NCBI GenBank assembly: GCA_903828515.1 | Contig: CAIKMD010000007.1 | Location: 620,001-684,000 of the forward strand | Length of the DNA: 64,000 bases | Source: an uncultured Rhodospirillales bacterium | GTDB lineage: Bacteria > Pseudomonadota > Alphaproteobacteria > ATCC43930 > CGMCC-115725 | Direction of reading: 5' to 3' | In this document: positions 1 through 8,671 of the stretch, piece by piece | Layout of the letters: each line of letters starts with the position of its first letter | How positions within the stretch are numbered: position 1 is the stretch's first letter | Position numbers and translations under genes: made by a program | Notes under the pieces: model-generated | The model's input: the letters and a program-made list of their open reading frames with translations, nothing else | Told to the model about the DNA's origin: nothing | Database searches by the model: none

Positions 1-63
1 CGGTTCGAGCGCCGCAATGACTTCGGCCAGAAGGACGGGGATGTGGCCACTCGGGCCGCTCAT
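1..63 (-). CDS. rsmH: 16S rRNA (cytosine(1402)-N(4))-methyltransferase RsmH, N-terminal fragment
   Basis: Only the first 21 codons lie in the window; the gene runs off the left edge. The translation from the ATG at 63 begins MSGPSGHIPVLLAEVIAALE, which matches the conserved RsmH start (HxPVLLxEVIxxL). RsmH N4-methylates C1402 of 16S rRNA. Its start overlaps the mraZ stop by four bases, the usual mraZ-rsmH arrangement at the head of the division and cell wall (dcw) cluster. Confidence 0.9.
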   Translation of the reverse strand, partial: MSGPSGHIPVLLAEVIAALEP

Positions 64-518
64 GTCGGCGGAGCCCCGCGCGGCGGCAGGGTGAGGCCGC
101 GCACGAGTGCCCGCTCGCGCATGTCGGCCTGATGGCGGGTAAAGCGTTCGGGCTCCCAGATCTGGAAGGTGCGGCCTTGGCCGACGAAGGCGGCGTTCTC
201 GGTGATCTTGGCGTAGTCGAGGAGCGCCGCCGGCAGGATGATGCGGCCTTCGCTGTCGAAGGCGAGTTGCTGTGAATCAGGCAGGATGGATGCGAGCGCC
301 TCGCGCTCTTCGGAGAATTCGGGCAGCGCGTCGAGCCGATCGGTCAATTCTTCGAGCCGGTCGATGCCGCTGGCGTCGATCGCCGGAAGCTTGAGCGCGC
401 GGTAAGCGATGACGCCGGGGAATTCCTGACCCGCCAATGCGGCGCGAAAGCTCGCCGGCACGGACACCCGGCCCTTGCGATCTATCTTGTTGATATAGGT
501 GGATAAAAACAACGCCAC
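60..518 (-). CDS. mraZ: Transcriptional regulator MraZ
   Basis: A 152-residue MraZ, a double AbrB-fold (SpoVT-like) DNA-binding protein that regulates its own dcw operon. The start is placed at a GTG at 518 because the protein then begins VALFLSTYINKIDRKGRVSV, the normal MraZ N-terminus; the longer reading frame to 599 would add 27 atypical residues. The two halves each carry the swapped-hairpin signature: DRKGRVSVPASFR near residue 16 and DSEGRIILPAALL near residue 90. It lies directly upstream of rsmH. Four TGGG repeats lie 83-116 bases upstream of this start, fitting autoregulation. Confidence 0.93.
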   Translation of the reverse strand: MALFLSTYINKIDRKGRVSVPASFRAALAGQEFPGVIAYRALKLPAIDASGIDRLEELTDRLDALPEFSEEREALASILPDSQQLAFDSEGRIILPAALLDYAKITENAAFVGQGRTFQIWEPERFTRHQADMRERALVRGLTLPPRGAPPT

Positions 519-600
519 CGCAGGTCCCCGTTCCGCCGCCGACGCTCCAAGTCTTTGTCCCGGCGCCGCGCACCCGCCGTGCTGCGCAGCTCCCTGCATC

Positions 601-634
601 TGGGACTAAATGGGATACCATGGGTAAATATGGG
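601..634. promoter_or_regulatory. Four-copy MraZ box upstream of mraZ
   Basis: Four TGGG tetramers start at 601, 611, 621 and 631 on the plus strand, with an exact 10-bp period. MraZ is known to bind direct repeats of TGGGN separated by 5-nt spacers upstream of its own gene, commonly three copies; four are seen here. They read CCCA on the mraZ coding strand and fall inside the candidate promoter. Confidence 0.75.
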
Positions 635-641
635 CTGTCAA
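612..641 (-). promoter_or_regulatory. Candidate sigma-70 promoter of mraZ
   Basis: On the minus strand a perfect TTGACA (641-636) is followed after 18 bp by TATCCC (617-612), a weak -10. The MraZ repeats lie within and around this promoter, which would suit repression by occlusion. The -10 assignment is uncertain. Confidence 0.45.
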
Positions 642-736
642 ACATTTAGGCAGTAAAAATCAAGGCTTAGCGAGGGTTTCGGGGGATAATTCACTAATGC
701 CCGAGTAATCATTCAAATAAAGGAAGTTTCCTCTTT

Positions 737-775
737 TGTTCTCATTTGCACGGATGGTGCGTACGAATGAGAACA
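737..775. repeat. Perfect 10-bp inverted repeat downstream of rnpB
   Basis: TGTTCTCATT at 737-746 is exactly complementary to AATGAGAACA at 766-775, with a 19-base spacer that contains TGCAC/GTGC. It lies between the 3' end of rnpB and mraZ, in an AT-richer stretch. A U-tract (784-788) follows only on the plus strand and not immediately, so a terminator role is unclear; an operator is the alternative. Confidence 0.55.
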
Positions 776-799
776 TCCGAAATTTTTGCTGATTTGAAA

Positions 800-1207
800 G
801 TGCCAGACAGCCTGTAAGCCGGGTTCTGTCCGCACCCGAAGGTGCTGGATGACCATTCATCTGGGACGCCCGTTACCGGACGCCTCGCGCGACCGACCCG
901 GACGGCGGCGCGGAAACCCGCCTGGCTCCGGATCGAAACCCGGTGCCTGCCGTCCCTACTTGGTCTTGCTCCCGGTGGGGTTTGCCCTGCCGTCGCCGTT
1001 ACCGGAGACGCGGTGCGCTCTTACCGCACCATTTCACCCTTGCCACCCCGCCCGGACCGAAATCCGCGAAGGGTTAGGCGGTATGTTTCTGTGGCACTTT
1101 CCCTGAGGTCGCCCTCGCCGGACGTTATCCGGCACCGTGCTTCCGTGGAGCCCGGACTTTCCTCGATCCATCTTGCGATGAACCGCGGTCATCCAGCCGT
1201 CTGGCAC
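800..1207 (-). ncRNA. rnpB: RNase P RNA (type A)
   Basis: This is the catalytic RNA of RNase P, which matures the 5' ends of tRNAs. The minus strand carries the universal core GAGGAAAGUCCGGGCUCC near the 5' end (about 1166-1149) and a 3' region with GACAGAACCCGGCUUACAG. The ends are set by the P1 helix: GUGCCAGACGGCUGG at the 5' end pairs with the terminal CAGGCUGUCUGGCAC. The length of about 408 nt is normal for alphaproteobacteria. The ends are inferred from the helix and not from transcript data. Confidence 0.95.
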
Positions 1208-1213
1208 GGGCGG

Positions 1214-1243
1214 CAGTTAGGCAGGCCTAGATGGCCAAGTCAA
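1214..1243 (-). promoter_or_regulatory. Candidate promoter of rnpB
   Basis: TTGACT (1243-1238), 18 bp, TAACTG (1219-1214) on the minus strand. The predicted start, seven bases downstream of the -10, coincides with the 5' end of the P1 helix at 1207, which supports the assignment. Confidence 0.55.
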
Positions 1244-1277
1244 ACGACAGAAAAAGTAAGGAGATTTTGGCAAGGAT

Positions 1278-1955
1278 TCAGGAAATTCCTTGCGCAACGA
1301 TGGCCAACCGCCGGGCAGTTTCGGCGTCGACTTTGCCGTCGCAGAGGGCCGGCCGCCAGTGACGCTGGAAGGCCGCGATGGCGGCTTGTGGCCGGGCGAT
1401 GGGATAGCCGATGGTCGTCAACAGGATTTCGGGCGCGATACCCGGTGGCGCTGGGTCGTGGTCGAAGTCGGGCCAGAATCCGATTCCGGCGCGGGCGAGA
1501 TGCGGCCAGTCGAACAGCTCGCCCGGATCCTGTTTACGCTCGGGTGCCACGTCGGAATGGCCGAGGACATGGCGGGTGGGGATCGGATGGCGGGCGAGAA
1601 TGGCTCGGGCGAGTTCTTCGAGCGCCTGCATCTGTAGCTCGGGGAAGGGGCGATAACCGAATTCATGCCCGGGATTAACCAGTTCGATGCCGATCGAGGC
1701 GCCGTTGATGTCGGTGCGGCCCCGCCATGACGACACACCGGCATGCCAGGCACGGCGCCCCTCGTCGACCAGGCGCCAGATCGCGCCGCCTTCGTCGATC
1801 AGATAGTGCGCGCTGACCTTGGCCGCGGGATCGCAGAGCCGGTCGAGCGCGGCGGCGGCCGATTCCATGCCGGTGTAATGCAGGATCAGCATGTCGACCG
1901 TGCCGTCGCCGGGCCGGGCATCGTGATTGGGCGAGGCACGATCGAGGATGCGCAT
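1278..1955 (-). CDS. N-acetylmuramoyl-L-alanine amidase (Amidase_2 plus peptidoglycan-binding domain)
   Basis: A 225-residue protein. Residues about 18-150 form an Amidase_2/PGRP zinc amidase domain: the first zinc His is in LILHYTGM, with later ligands in HVLGHSDVAPERKQDPG. Residues about 165-222 resemble a PG_binding_1 three-helix domain. The family cleaves the amide between MurNAc and L-Ala, here most likely in anhydro-muropeptide recycling (AmiD/AmpD-like). No signal peptide is apparent, which favours an AmpD-like cytoplasmic role, although AmiD relatives are lipoproteins. It lies upstream of rnpB on the same strand. Confidence 0.85.
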   Translation of the reverse strand: MRILDRASPNHDARPGDGTVDMLILHYTGMESAAAALDRLCDPAAKVSAHYLIDEGGAIWRLVDEGRRAWHAGVSSWRGRTDINGASIGIELVNPGHEFGYRPFPELQMQALEELARAILARHPIPTRHVLGHSDVAPERKQDPGELFDWPHLARAGIGFWPDFDHDPAPPGIAPEILLTTIGYPIARPQAAIAAFQRHWRPALCDGKVDAETARRLAIVAQGIS

Positions 1956-2003
1956 GGTGTCATGCTAGGCTATTTTCGCCGCTTCTGGTGAGGGAGAACG
2001 CTG

Positions 2004-2798
2004 ATGATTTCGCCGACGGAACGGATCATTGCCGAGGTCGATGGCACAATCGGGTGGCTGACCTTCAACAACCCGTCGAAGCTCAACGCGATGTCGGCCG
2101 ATATGTGGGCGGCAATCGCCCCGGTCATCGATCATTTCGAGCGCGACCCGGCGGTGCGTGTCGTGGTGCTCAAGGGCGCCGGCGAGAAAGCCTTCATCTC
2201 GGGCGCGGACATCAACCGGTTCGAGGAGCGTAAAAGCTCGGCGGAAGCCGCGCGCAGCGACGGCGAGGCGATGCGCGACGGGCTCTCTCGGCTCGAGCAT
2301 TGCACGAAACCGACCATCGCGATGATCCGCGGGTATGCCTTGGGCGGCGGATTTCTGGTCGCGCTTCATTGCGACATGCGGATCGCCACCGAAAACTCTC
2401 GGGTCGGCATTCCGGCGGCGAAGCTCGGCATCGCCTACACGCTCTCGGGCGTGCAAAAGGTGCTCGATCTGGTCGGGCCCTCGACCGCCAAAGAAATCCT
2501 CTTCACCGCGCGCCAGTTCAACGGCGTCGAAGCGCAGGCGATGGGCCTGATCAATCGCGCGGTGGCCGATGGCGAACTCGAAAGCTTCACGCGTTCCTAT
2601 TGCCAGACCATAGCCGAGAACGCGCCCCTCTCGATCGCGGCGTCGAAAAGCATCATCGCCGAGTTGATGAAGTCGCGCGGCGACATCGATCGCGCGAAAT
2701 GCGAGGCGATTGCCAAGGCTTGCATGGACAGCGAGGATTTCGCCGAAGGCCGGCGCGCCTTTGGCGAAAAGCGCAAACCCGTTTTCAAGGGTCGCTGA
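2004..2798 (+). CDS. Enoyl-CoA hydratase/isomerase family protein (crotonase fold)
   Basis: A 264-residue crotonase. The oxyanion-hole segments are present (SGADINRF near 72; GYALGGG near 112). The two acid/base glutamates of classical enoyl-CoA hydratase are not: GGGCEL reads GGGFLV, and QPEILLG reads IPAAKLG. The protein therefore belongs to a crotonase subgroup whose reaction cannot be assumed to be simple hydration; decarboxylase, hydrolase or isomerase chemistry are alternatives. A purine-rich GAGGGAGA stands 7-8 bases before the ATG. A GCGGCG/CGCCGC hairpin (2812-2831) separates it from the next gene. Confidence 0.85.
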   Translation: MISPTERIIAEVDGTIGWLTFNNPSKLNAMSADMWAAIAPVIDHFERDPAVRVVVLKGAGEKAFISGADINRFEERKSSAEAARSDGEAMRDGLSRLEHCTKPTIAMIRGYALGGGFLVALHCDMRIATENSRVGIPAAKLGIAYTLSGVQKVLDLVGPSTAKEILFTARQFNGVEAQAMGLINRAVADGELESFTRSYCQTIAENAPLSIAASKSIIAELMKSRGDIDRAKCEAIAKACMDSEDFAEGRRAFGEKRKPVFKGR

Positions 2799-2855
2799 GC
2801 CCATCGCCTGAGCGGCGGTGCTTGACGCCGCGCGTCGACCCTGAATTGATTGGGG

Positions 2856-5800
2856 ATGGCGCGCGGCTGGCAATTCTGGATCGATCGCGGCGGCACTTTC
2901 ACCGATATCGTGGCGCGCGCTCCCGATGGCGCGCTGGTCACGAAGAAGCTCCTGTCGGAGGCGCCCGAGCGCTATGCCGACGCCGCCATTGCCGGCATAC
3001 GCGACATTCTGGGCCTGGCGCCCGATGTGAAGTTCCCGGCGGGCGCGATCGATTGCGTCAAGATGGGAACGACCGTGGCGACCAATGCCTTGCTGGAACG
3101 CAAGGGGGAGCGCGTCGTCCTGGTCACGACACGCGGTTTCGGCGACGCGCTGCGCATCGGTTATCAAAACCGCCCCAAGCTTTTCGCACGTCGGATCCTC
3201 CTGCCGGACATGCTCTATGAGCGGGTGATCGAGGTGACTGAGCGCATCTCGGCGTCGGGGGCGGTGTTGAGCCCGCTCGATCTCGATGCCGCGCGCGCGG
3301 GGCTGAAAGGCGCCTATGATGCCGGCATTCGTGCCGCCGCGATCCTGTTCATGCACGGCTATCGCTATCCCGAGCACGAGCAGGCCATCGCTGCCTTGGC
3401 GCGCGATATCGGCTTCACCCAGGTCTCGGTCAGTCATCGCGTCAGCCCGCTGATGAAATTCGTCAGCCGCGGTGACACCACGATGGTCGATGCCTATCTT
3501 TCGCCGATCCTACGCCGCTATGTCGATCGACTGGCCCACGAGCTGGGATCGACGCGGCTGATGTTCATGCAGTCGAACGGTGGCCTGGTCGACGCACAGC
3601 GTTTTGAAGGCAAGGACGCGATCCTTTCGGGGCCGGCGGGCGGCGTGGTCGGTGCTGCGCGCGCGGCCGAGCGTGGCGGGTTCGACAAGATCATCGCCTT
3701 CGACATGGGCGGCACCTCGACCGATGTGTCGCATTACACCGGCGCGTTCGAGCGCAACACCGAAACCACCGTCGCGGGCGTGCGGATGCGCGCGCCGATG
3801 ATGCACATCAACACGGTGGCAGCGGGCGGCGGCTCGATCTGCGTGTTTGACGGCGCCAAATATCGGGTCGGGCCGGAATCGGCCGGCGCCAATCCCGGAC
3901 CCGCCTGCTATCGCCGTGGCGGGCCGCTGACGGTGACCGATTGCAATGTGATGCTCGGCAAGCTGCAGCCTGAATTCTTTCCGGCGATTTTTGGCCCCGC
4001 CGGCGACCAGAAACTTGATCGCGACATCGTCGTCGAGAAATTCACGGTGCTTGCCGACGAAATCGCGGCGGCGACCGGCAATCGGCGTGCGCCCGAGGAT
4101 GTCGCCGCGGGGTTCCTGACCATCGCAGTCGAGAACATGGCGAACGCGATCAAGCAAATCTCGATCGAACGCGGTTATGACATCACCGCGCACACGCTGT
4201 GCTGTTTCGGCGGCGCCGGTGGCCAGCATGCCTGTCTCGTCGCCGACGCGCTCGGTATGAAGCGGGTGTTCATCCATCCGCTGGCCGGTGTGTTGTCGGC
4301 TTACGGCATGGGGCTTGCCGATCTTCGCATCATCAAGGAACAAGCCGTCGAGGCGAAACTGGCGCCCGCGATGCTGTCGGAATTGGAACGGGCGCTCGAC
4401 CGCTTGGGCGACGAAGGCGTCGCCGATCTGCGCGCGCAAGGCGTCGCCGCTGCCGATATCACCGTCTTGCGTCAAGTGCAGGTCAAATATGAGGGCACTG
4501 ATGCGCCATTGAGTGTCGATTTCGGAGACGCCGCGACAATCCATCAGGGTTTCGAGGCGGCGCATCAACAGCGTTTCGGCTTTCTCATGCCGGAGAAGCC
4601 GTTGATCGTCGAAGCGATCTCGGTAGAGATCGTCGGCCTGACCGAGACGATCGACGACACGATGGAGGAATTGCGTCCAGCCGCGGCCGCACCGGTATCG
4701 ACCGTCGCGTTGTTCAGCGGTGGCGCCGGGCATCCCGCACCGATTTATGATCGCGATGCGATGCACCCCGGCGAACTCGTCGAGGGGCCCGCGCTCATCC
4801 GCGAGGCGACAGCGACGACGATGATCGAACCCGGCTGGCGCGCGACCCTCGATGCGCGGTGTTATCTGGTGCTGGAGCGGGTCGTGGCCCGCCCGAGCCG
4901 TGTCGCCATCGGCACCGCGGTCGATCCGGTGATGCTCGAGGTATTCAATAACCTCTTTATGGCGATTGCCGAGCAGATGGGCGTGGCGCTGCAGAACACG
5001 GCCTATTCGGTCAATATCAAGGAGCGGCTCGATTTCTCCTGTGCGCTGTTCGATCGCGACGGTTCGCTGATCGCCAATGCGCCGCATATTCCGGTGCATC
5101 TGGGCTCGATGGGCGAGAGCGTGCGCACGATCAGCCACGCGCATGGCGTGGGTGGAACGGGACGGCGGATGAAGCCGGGCGACGTCTATGTTTTGAACGC
5201 GCCCTATAACGGCGGCACGCATCTGCCCGATCTCACGGTCATCACGCCGGTCTTCGCCGAAGAGGATCGTGGCGGCGTGTCGCCGCCGATGTTCTATGTC
5301 GCGTCGCGCGGGCACCATGCTGATATCGGCGGAATTACGCCCGGCTCGATGCCGCCCCTGAGCCGGACGGTCGACGAAGAGGGCGTGCTGATCGACGATT
5401 TCCTGCTGGTCGATGCGGGGCGGTTTCGCGAGGCCGAGATGATCGCGCTGTTGTCCGGGGCGCTGTATCCCGCGCGCAATCCGGCGCAGAACATCGCTGA
5501 CTTCAAAGCGCAGATCGCAGCGAGCGAAAAGGGCGTGCGGGAACTGCACCGCATGGTGCGGCATTTCGGACGCGACGTGGTCGAAGCCTATATGCAACAC
5601 GTCCAGGACAACGCGGAAGAGGCCGTGCGGCGCGTCATCGCCGGATTGAAGAGCGGCCATTTCGTCTACACGATGGACGACGGCGCCCGGATCGAGGTTC
5701 GTGTCGACATCGACGCGGCGCAGCGTAGCACCCGGATCGACTTCACCGGCACCAGTGGGCAATTGCCGACCAATTTCAATGCACCGTCGGCGATCTGCGT

Positions 5801-6476
5801 GGCGGCGGTGCTCTATGTCTTTCGCACACTGATCGACGACGACATCCCGTTGAACGGCGGGTGCCTGAAGCCGCTCGAGGTCACCATTCCACCGGGCTCG
5901 ATGCTCAATCCGCGTTATCCGGCGGCCGTTGTCGCGGGCAATGTCGAGACGTCGCAATGGGTGACCGATGTGCTTTACGGCGCGCTCGGGGTAATGGCGG
6001 CGGCGCAGGGCACGATGAACAATTTCACCTTCGGCAACGTGCGTCATCAATATTACGAGACGATCTGCGGCGGCTCCGGTGCGGGGCCGGGTTTCGACGG
6101 CGCCGATGCGGTTCACACGCACATGACCAATACGCGGCTGACCGATCCCGAAGTTTTGGAGTGGCGGTTTCCGGTGCTGCTCGAACGCTTTGCGATCCGC
6201 CACGGCTCGGGTGGGGCTGGGAGTTGGCGCGGCGGCGACGGCGTGGTGCGGCGCATCCGGTTTCTGGAGGCGATGACCGCCGGCATCCTGGCGACGCACC
6301 GCGACGTGCCGCCCTATGGTCTCGATGGCGGTGCGCCGGGCGCTGTCGCGCGCAATTGGATCGAGCGCAAGGACGGCGCACGTGAGGAATTCGGCGGCAC
6401 GCATGTCGCGGAGATGCGGACGGGCGATGTGTTCGTGATCGAGACGCCGGGTGGTGGTGGCTACGGGAAAGTATGA
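2856..6476 (+). CDS. Fused hydantoinase A/B (5-oxoprolinase-like) enzyme
   Basis: About 1206 residues, the size of an OplA-type 5-oxoprolinase. The N-terminal half is HyuA, an actin/ASKHA-like ATPase half: [12 protein letters not shown] at the start, then [29 protein letters not shown] and [12 protein letters not shown]. The C-terminal half, from about residue 690, is Hyu[40 protein letters not shown], ending [10 protein letters not shown]. The family hydrolyses cyclic amides with ATP; relatives carboxylate acetone or acetophenone, so the substrate is open. The ATG at 2856 is preferred; a TTG at 2850 is the alternative, and neither has a clear Shine-Dalgarno site. The stop overlaps the repeat that precedes the next gene. 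Confidence 0.9.
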   Translation: MARGWQFWIDRGGTFTDIVARAPDGALVTKKLLSEAPERYADAAIAGIRDILGLAPDVKFPAGAIDCVKMGTTVATNALLERKGERVVLVTTRGFGDALRIGYQNRPKLFARRILLPDMLYERVIEVTERISASGAVLSPLDLDAARAGLKGAYDAGIRAAAILFMHGYRYPEHEQAIAALARDIGFTQVSVSHRVSPLMKFVSRGDTTMVDAYLSPILRRYVDRLAHELGSTRLMFMQSNGGLVDAQRFEGKDAILSGPAGGVVGAARAAERGGFDKIIAFDMGGTSTDVSHYTGAFERNTETTVAGVRMRAPMMHINTVAAGGGSICVFDGAKYRVGPESAGANPGPACYRRGGPLTVTDCNVMLGKLQPEFFPAIFGPAGDQKLDRDIVVEKFTVLADEIAAATGNRRAPEDVAAGFLTIAVENMANAIKQISIERGYDITAHTLCCFGGAGGQHACLVADALGMKRVFIHPLAGVLSAYGMGLADLRIIKEQAVEAKLAPAMLSELERALDRLGDEGVADLRAQGVAAADITVLRQVQVKYEGTDAPLSVDFGDAATIHQGFEAAHQQRFGFLMPEKPLIVEAISVEIVGLTETIDDTMEELRPAAAAPVSTVALFSGGAGHPAPIYDRDAMHPGELVEGPALIREATATTMIEPGWRATLDARCYLVLERVVARPSRVAIGTAVDPVMLEVFNNLFMAIAEQMGVALQNTAYSVNIKERLDFSCALFDRDGSLIANAPHIPVHLGSMGESVRTISHAHGVGGTGRRMKPGDVYVLNAPYNGGTHLPDLTVITPVFAEEDRGGVSPPMFYVASRGHHADIGGITPGSMPPLSRTVDEEGVLIDDFLLVDAGRFREAEMIALLSGALYPARNPAQNIADFKAQIAASEKGVRELHRMVRHFGRDVVEAYMQHVQDNAEEAVRRVIAGLKSGHFVYTMDDGARIEVRVDIDAAQRSTRIDFTGTSGQLPTNFNAPSAICVAAVLYVFRTLIDDDIPLNGGCLKPLEVTIPPGSMLNPRYPAAVVAGNVETSQWVTDVLYGALGVMAAAQGTMNNFTFGNVRHQYYETICGGSGAGPGFDGADAVHTHMTNTRLTDPEVLEWRFPVLLERFAIRHGSGGAGSWRGGDGVVRRIRFLEAMTAGILATHRDVPPYGLDGGAPGAVARNWIERKDGAREEFGGTHVAEMRTGDVFVIETPGGGGYGKV

Positions 6477-6502
6477 CGGAGGAAAGAATGACGGAGGAAA
6501 GA
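6473..6502 (+). repeat. Tandem 15-bp duplication of a start/RBS unit
   Basis: ATGACGGAGGAAAGA occurs twice in a row (6473-6487 and 6488-6502) and is followed at once by another ATG. Each copy holds an in-frame ATG and a strong GGAGG. This gives three nested in-frame starts for the following gene, the first overlapping the HyuAB stop as ATGA. The first two starts would add [10 protein letters not shown] ahead of the signal peptide. Confidence 0.9.
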
Positions 6503-7300
6503 ATGATGAAGGTGATCGGCGGGGTCTTGGCGGCGGTCTTCGTGCTGTTGCCGGTGGCGGCGCGGGCCGACGGGCTGTGGGACCTCTACGCGACGCTGCA
6601 AACCAAGAAATTCGTCGATCTCACTCATCCGTTCGATGGCGACATTCCGCATTGGAAGGGCTTCGATCCGATGACCCGCAAGGTGATCTACGATTACGAC
6701 AAGGATGGTTTCCGCGCCGAGTTGTTTTGCCATGTCGGACAATGGGGCACGCATCTCGATCCGCCAGTGCATTTTCACAAGGGCGCGCGTACCGCCGACA
6801 AGATTCCGGTCAACCAGATGCTGTTGCCGCTGGTCGTGATCGACGTTCATCGTCAGGTTGCCAGGAACGCCGACTTCGTGCTGACGCTCAAGGACGTGAA
6901 GGCGTGGGAGGCCAAACACGGCGCGGTGCCGAAAGGCGCCTTCGTCGCGATGCGTACCGATTGGGCGAAGCGTTGGCCCGATCAGGATGCGATGCAGAAC
7001 GCTGACGCGCAGGGCACCGCGCATTATCCCGGCTGGACGATGGGCGCACTCAAATATCTCTATGAGGTACGGCACATCACCGCCTCGGGGCATGAGACGA
7101 CGGATGCCGATCCCGGCCTTGCCACGACGAAGGACGATTATTCTCTCGAAAGCTACATTCTCGGCATCGATCATTATCAGATCGAGCTGCTGGCCAATCT
7201 CGACAAGGTGCCGGAGACCGGCGCGCTGGTATCGGTGACCTGGCCCGATATCAAGGACGGCACCGGATTTCCCGCGCGCGTCTTCGCAATCCTGCCGTGA
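6503..7300 (+). CDS. Exported cyclase-family metal-dependent hydrolase
   Basis: A 265-residue protein of the cyclase family (PF04199: kynurenine formamidase, isatin hydrolase and relatives). The metal-binding signature HxGxxxHxDxxxH is visible as HVGQWGTHLDPPVHF near residue 80. The ATG at 6503 is chosen because it follows a perfect GGAGG and leads directly into a signal peptide (MMKVIGGVLAAVFVLLPVAA, cleavage near ARA-DG). The enzyme should therefore act in the periplasm. Translationally coupled to the HyuAB gene and overlapping the next gene by four bases, it may open a cyclic amide or N-formyl compound in the same pathway; the substrate is unknown. Confidence 0.85.
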   Translation: MMKVIGGVLAAVFVLLPVAARADGLWDLYATLQTKKFVDLTHPFDGDIPHWKGFDPMTRKVIYDYDKDGFRAELFCHVGQWGTHLDPPVHFHKGARTADKIPVNQMLLPLVVIDVHRQVARNADFVLTLKDVKAWEAKHGAVPKGAFVAMRTDWAKRWPDQDAMQNADAQGTAHYPGWTMGALKYLYEVRHITASGHETTDADPGLATTKDDYSLESYILGIDHYQIELLANLDKVPETGALVSVTWPDIKDGTGFPARVFAILP

Positions 7301-8658
7301 GCGAGAGCGACGACATCGCGGAAACGCTGGCCCGCGCGCGGTCGCTTGTCGCAAAAGGTGAGGACGAGTCGGCGAAGGCGCAATATATCGCGATCCTCGG
7401 CCGCGATCCGACCCATTTCGCGGCGCTGAACGAATTGGGCGCGCTCGCCTATGCCAGCGGCCACCGCTCGGCCGCACGCACTGCCTATGCCCAGGCGGTG
7501 CAATGCCATCCACGCGAAAAGGTCGCACGGGTCAATCTGGCCAATCTGCTGATCGAGGACGGCGAACTCGACGCCGCCCTCGCGCATTACCGCGTCGCGC
7601 TCGACATCGATCCCGATTTCGCGCCGGCGCATCAGGGGATGGCACGGGCTTTGAGCGAACTGGGCGATGAAGAAGCGGCCGCGCCGCATTGGCGCAAGGG
7701 CTTTACCGGCCACGCGATCGTCGCCAAGCGCTATCGTGGCGTGGGCAAGGGCGTGGCAGTGCTGTTGCTGGTCTCGGCGCGCGGCGGCAACATCCCGACC
7801 GAACAATGGCTCGATGACCGTATTTTCGCGGTGACCGCGCTCTATGCCGACTATCACGACACGACACAGCCATTGCCGTCGCATGACGTCGTGCTCAATG
7901 CGATCGGCGATGCCGATTTTTGCGGACCGGCTTTGGCGCGCGCGAAAGAAATTCTCGTACGCACGAAGGCGCCGGTCGTCAATTCGCCCAATTTAGTCGA
8001 AGTGACGGGGCGTGCCGCCAACGCCAAACGCCTTGCGTCCATCGATGGCGTCATCGCGCCTGCGATTGACGTGCTTTCAAAGTCGGCGATCTCGATTGCC
8101 GACGACCTCCGCTTTCCTTTCCTGTTGCGCGCGCCGGGGTTTCACACCGGGCAGCATTTCTATCGCGTCGAGGATCGCGACGGGCTTGCTGCGATCGTGG
8201 CCAGACTTCCCGGTAACGATTTCCTTGTCATCCAATATCTCGACGCGCGGGGCGCGGATGGACGGGCGCGCAAATACCGCGTGATGATCGTCGATGGCGC
8301 GCTTTATCCCTTGCACCTCGCAATCTCCGACGACTGGAAGGTGCATTACTTCACTTCGGCGATGGCTGGGGACGCGGCGCATCGCCGCGAGGAGCAGCTT
8401 TTCCTCGACGACATGCCGGCGGTGTTGGGCGCGCGTGCGATGAAAGGCTTGACGGAAATCGGCCGGGTTCTCGGTCTCGATTACGGTGGTGTCGATTTCG
8501 GCATCGGACCCGACGGGTCGGTCCTGCTGTTCGAGGCCAATGCGACGATGGTGATCAATCCGCCCGATCCCGATCCGATTTGGGATTATCGCCGCCCGGC
8601 CATCGCCCGTGTGCTCCATGCCGCCCGGCATATGGTGTTGGCGCGGGCGAAGCGGTAA
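7297..8658 (+). CDS. TPR protein with C-terminal ATP-grasp-like domain
   Basis: 453 residues from a GTG that overlaps the preceding stop (GTGA). Residues about 5-140 contain three to four TPR units (for example NELGALAYASGHRSAARTAY and LIEDGELDAALAHYRVALDI). Residues about 160-445 look like a RimK/glutathione-synthetase type ATP-grasp ligase, ending GGVDFGIGPDGSVLLFEANA, the usual metal-binding Asp...Glu-x-Asn region. ATP-grasp enzymes join a carboxylate to an amine or thiol through an acyl-phosphate; the substrates here are unknown. The overlap suggests it is co-expressed with the cyclic amide genes. Confidence 0.75.
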   Translation: MSESDDIAETLARARSLVAKGEDESAKAQYIAILGRDPTHFAALNELGALAYASGHRSAARTAYAQAVQCHPREKVARVNLANLLIEDGELDAALAHYRVALDIDPDFAPAHQGMARALSELGDEEAAAPHWRKGFTGHAIVAKRYRGVGKGVAVLLLVSARGGNIPTEQWLDDRIFAVTALYADYHDTTQPLPSHDVVLNAIGDADFCGPALARAKEILVRTKAPVVNSPNLVEVTGRAANAKRLASIDGVIAPAIDVLSKSAISIADDLRFPFLLRAPGFHTGQHFYRVEDRDGLAAIVARLPGNDFLVIQYLDARGADGRARKYRVMIVDGALYPLHLAISDDWKVHYFTSAMAGDAAHRREEQLFLDDMPAVLGARAMKGLTEIGRVLGLDYGGVDFGIGPDGSVLLFEANATMVINPPDPDPIWDYRRPAIARVLHAARHMVLARAKR

Positions 8659-8671
8659 GACATCGATCGCG

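Noticed and set aside
1965-3437. 490-codon minus-strand frame over the crotonase gene
   Set aside because: It crosses two convincing plus-strand genes and the gap between them and shows no recognisable protein.
3510-6404. 964-codon open frame antisense to the HyuAB gene
   Set aside because: It mirrors the codon bias of the real gene, has no domain or ribosome binding site, and the plus-strand frame has clear HyuA and HyuB motifs throughout.
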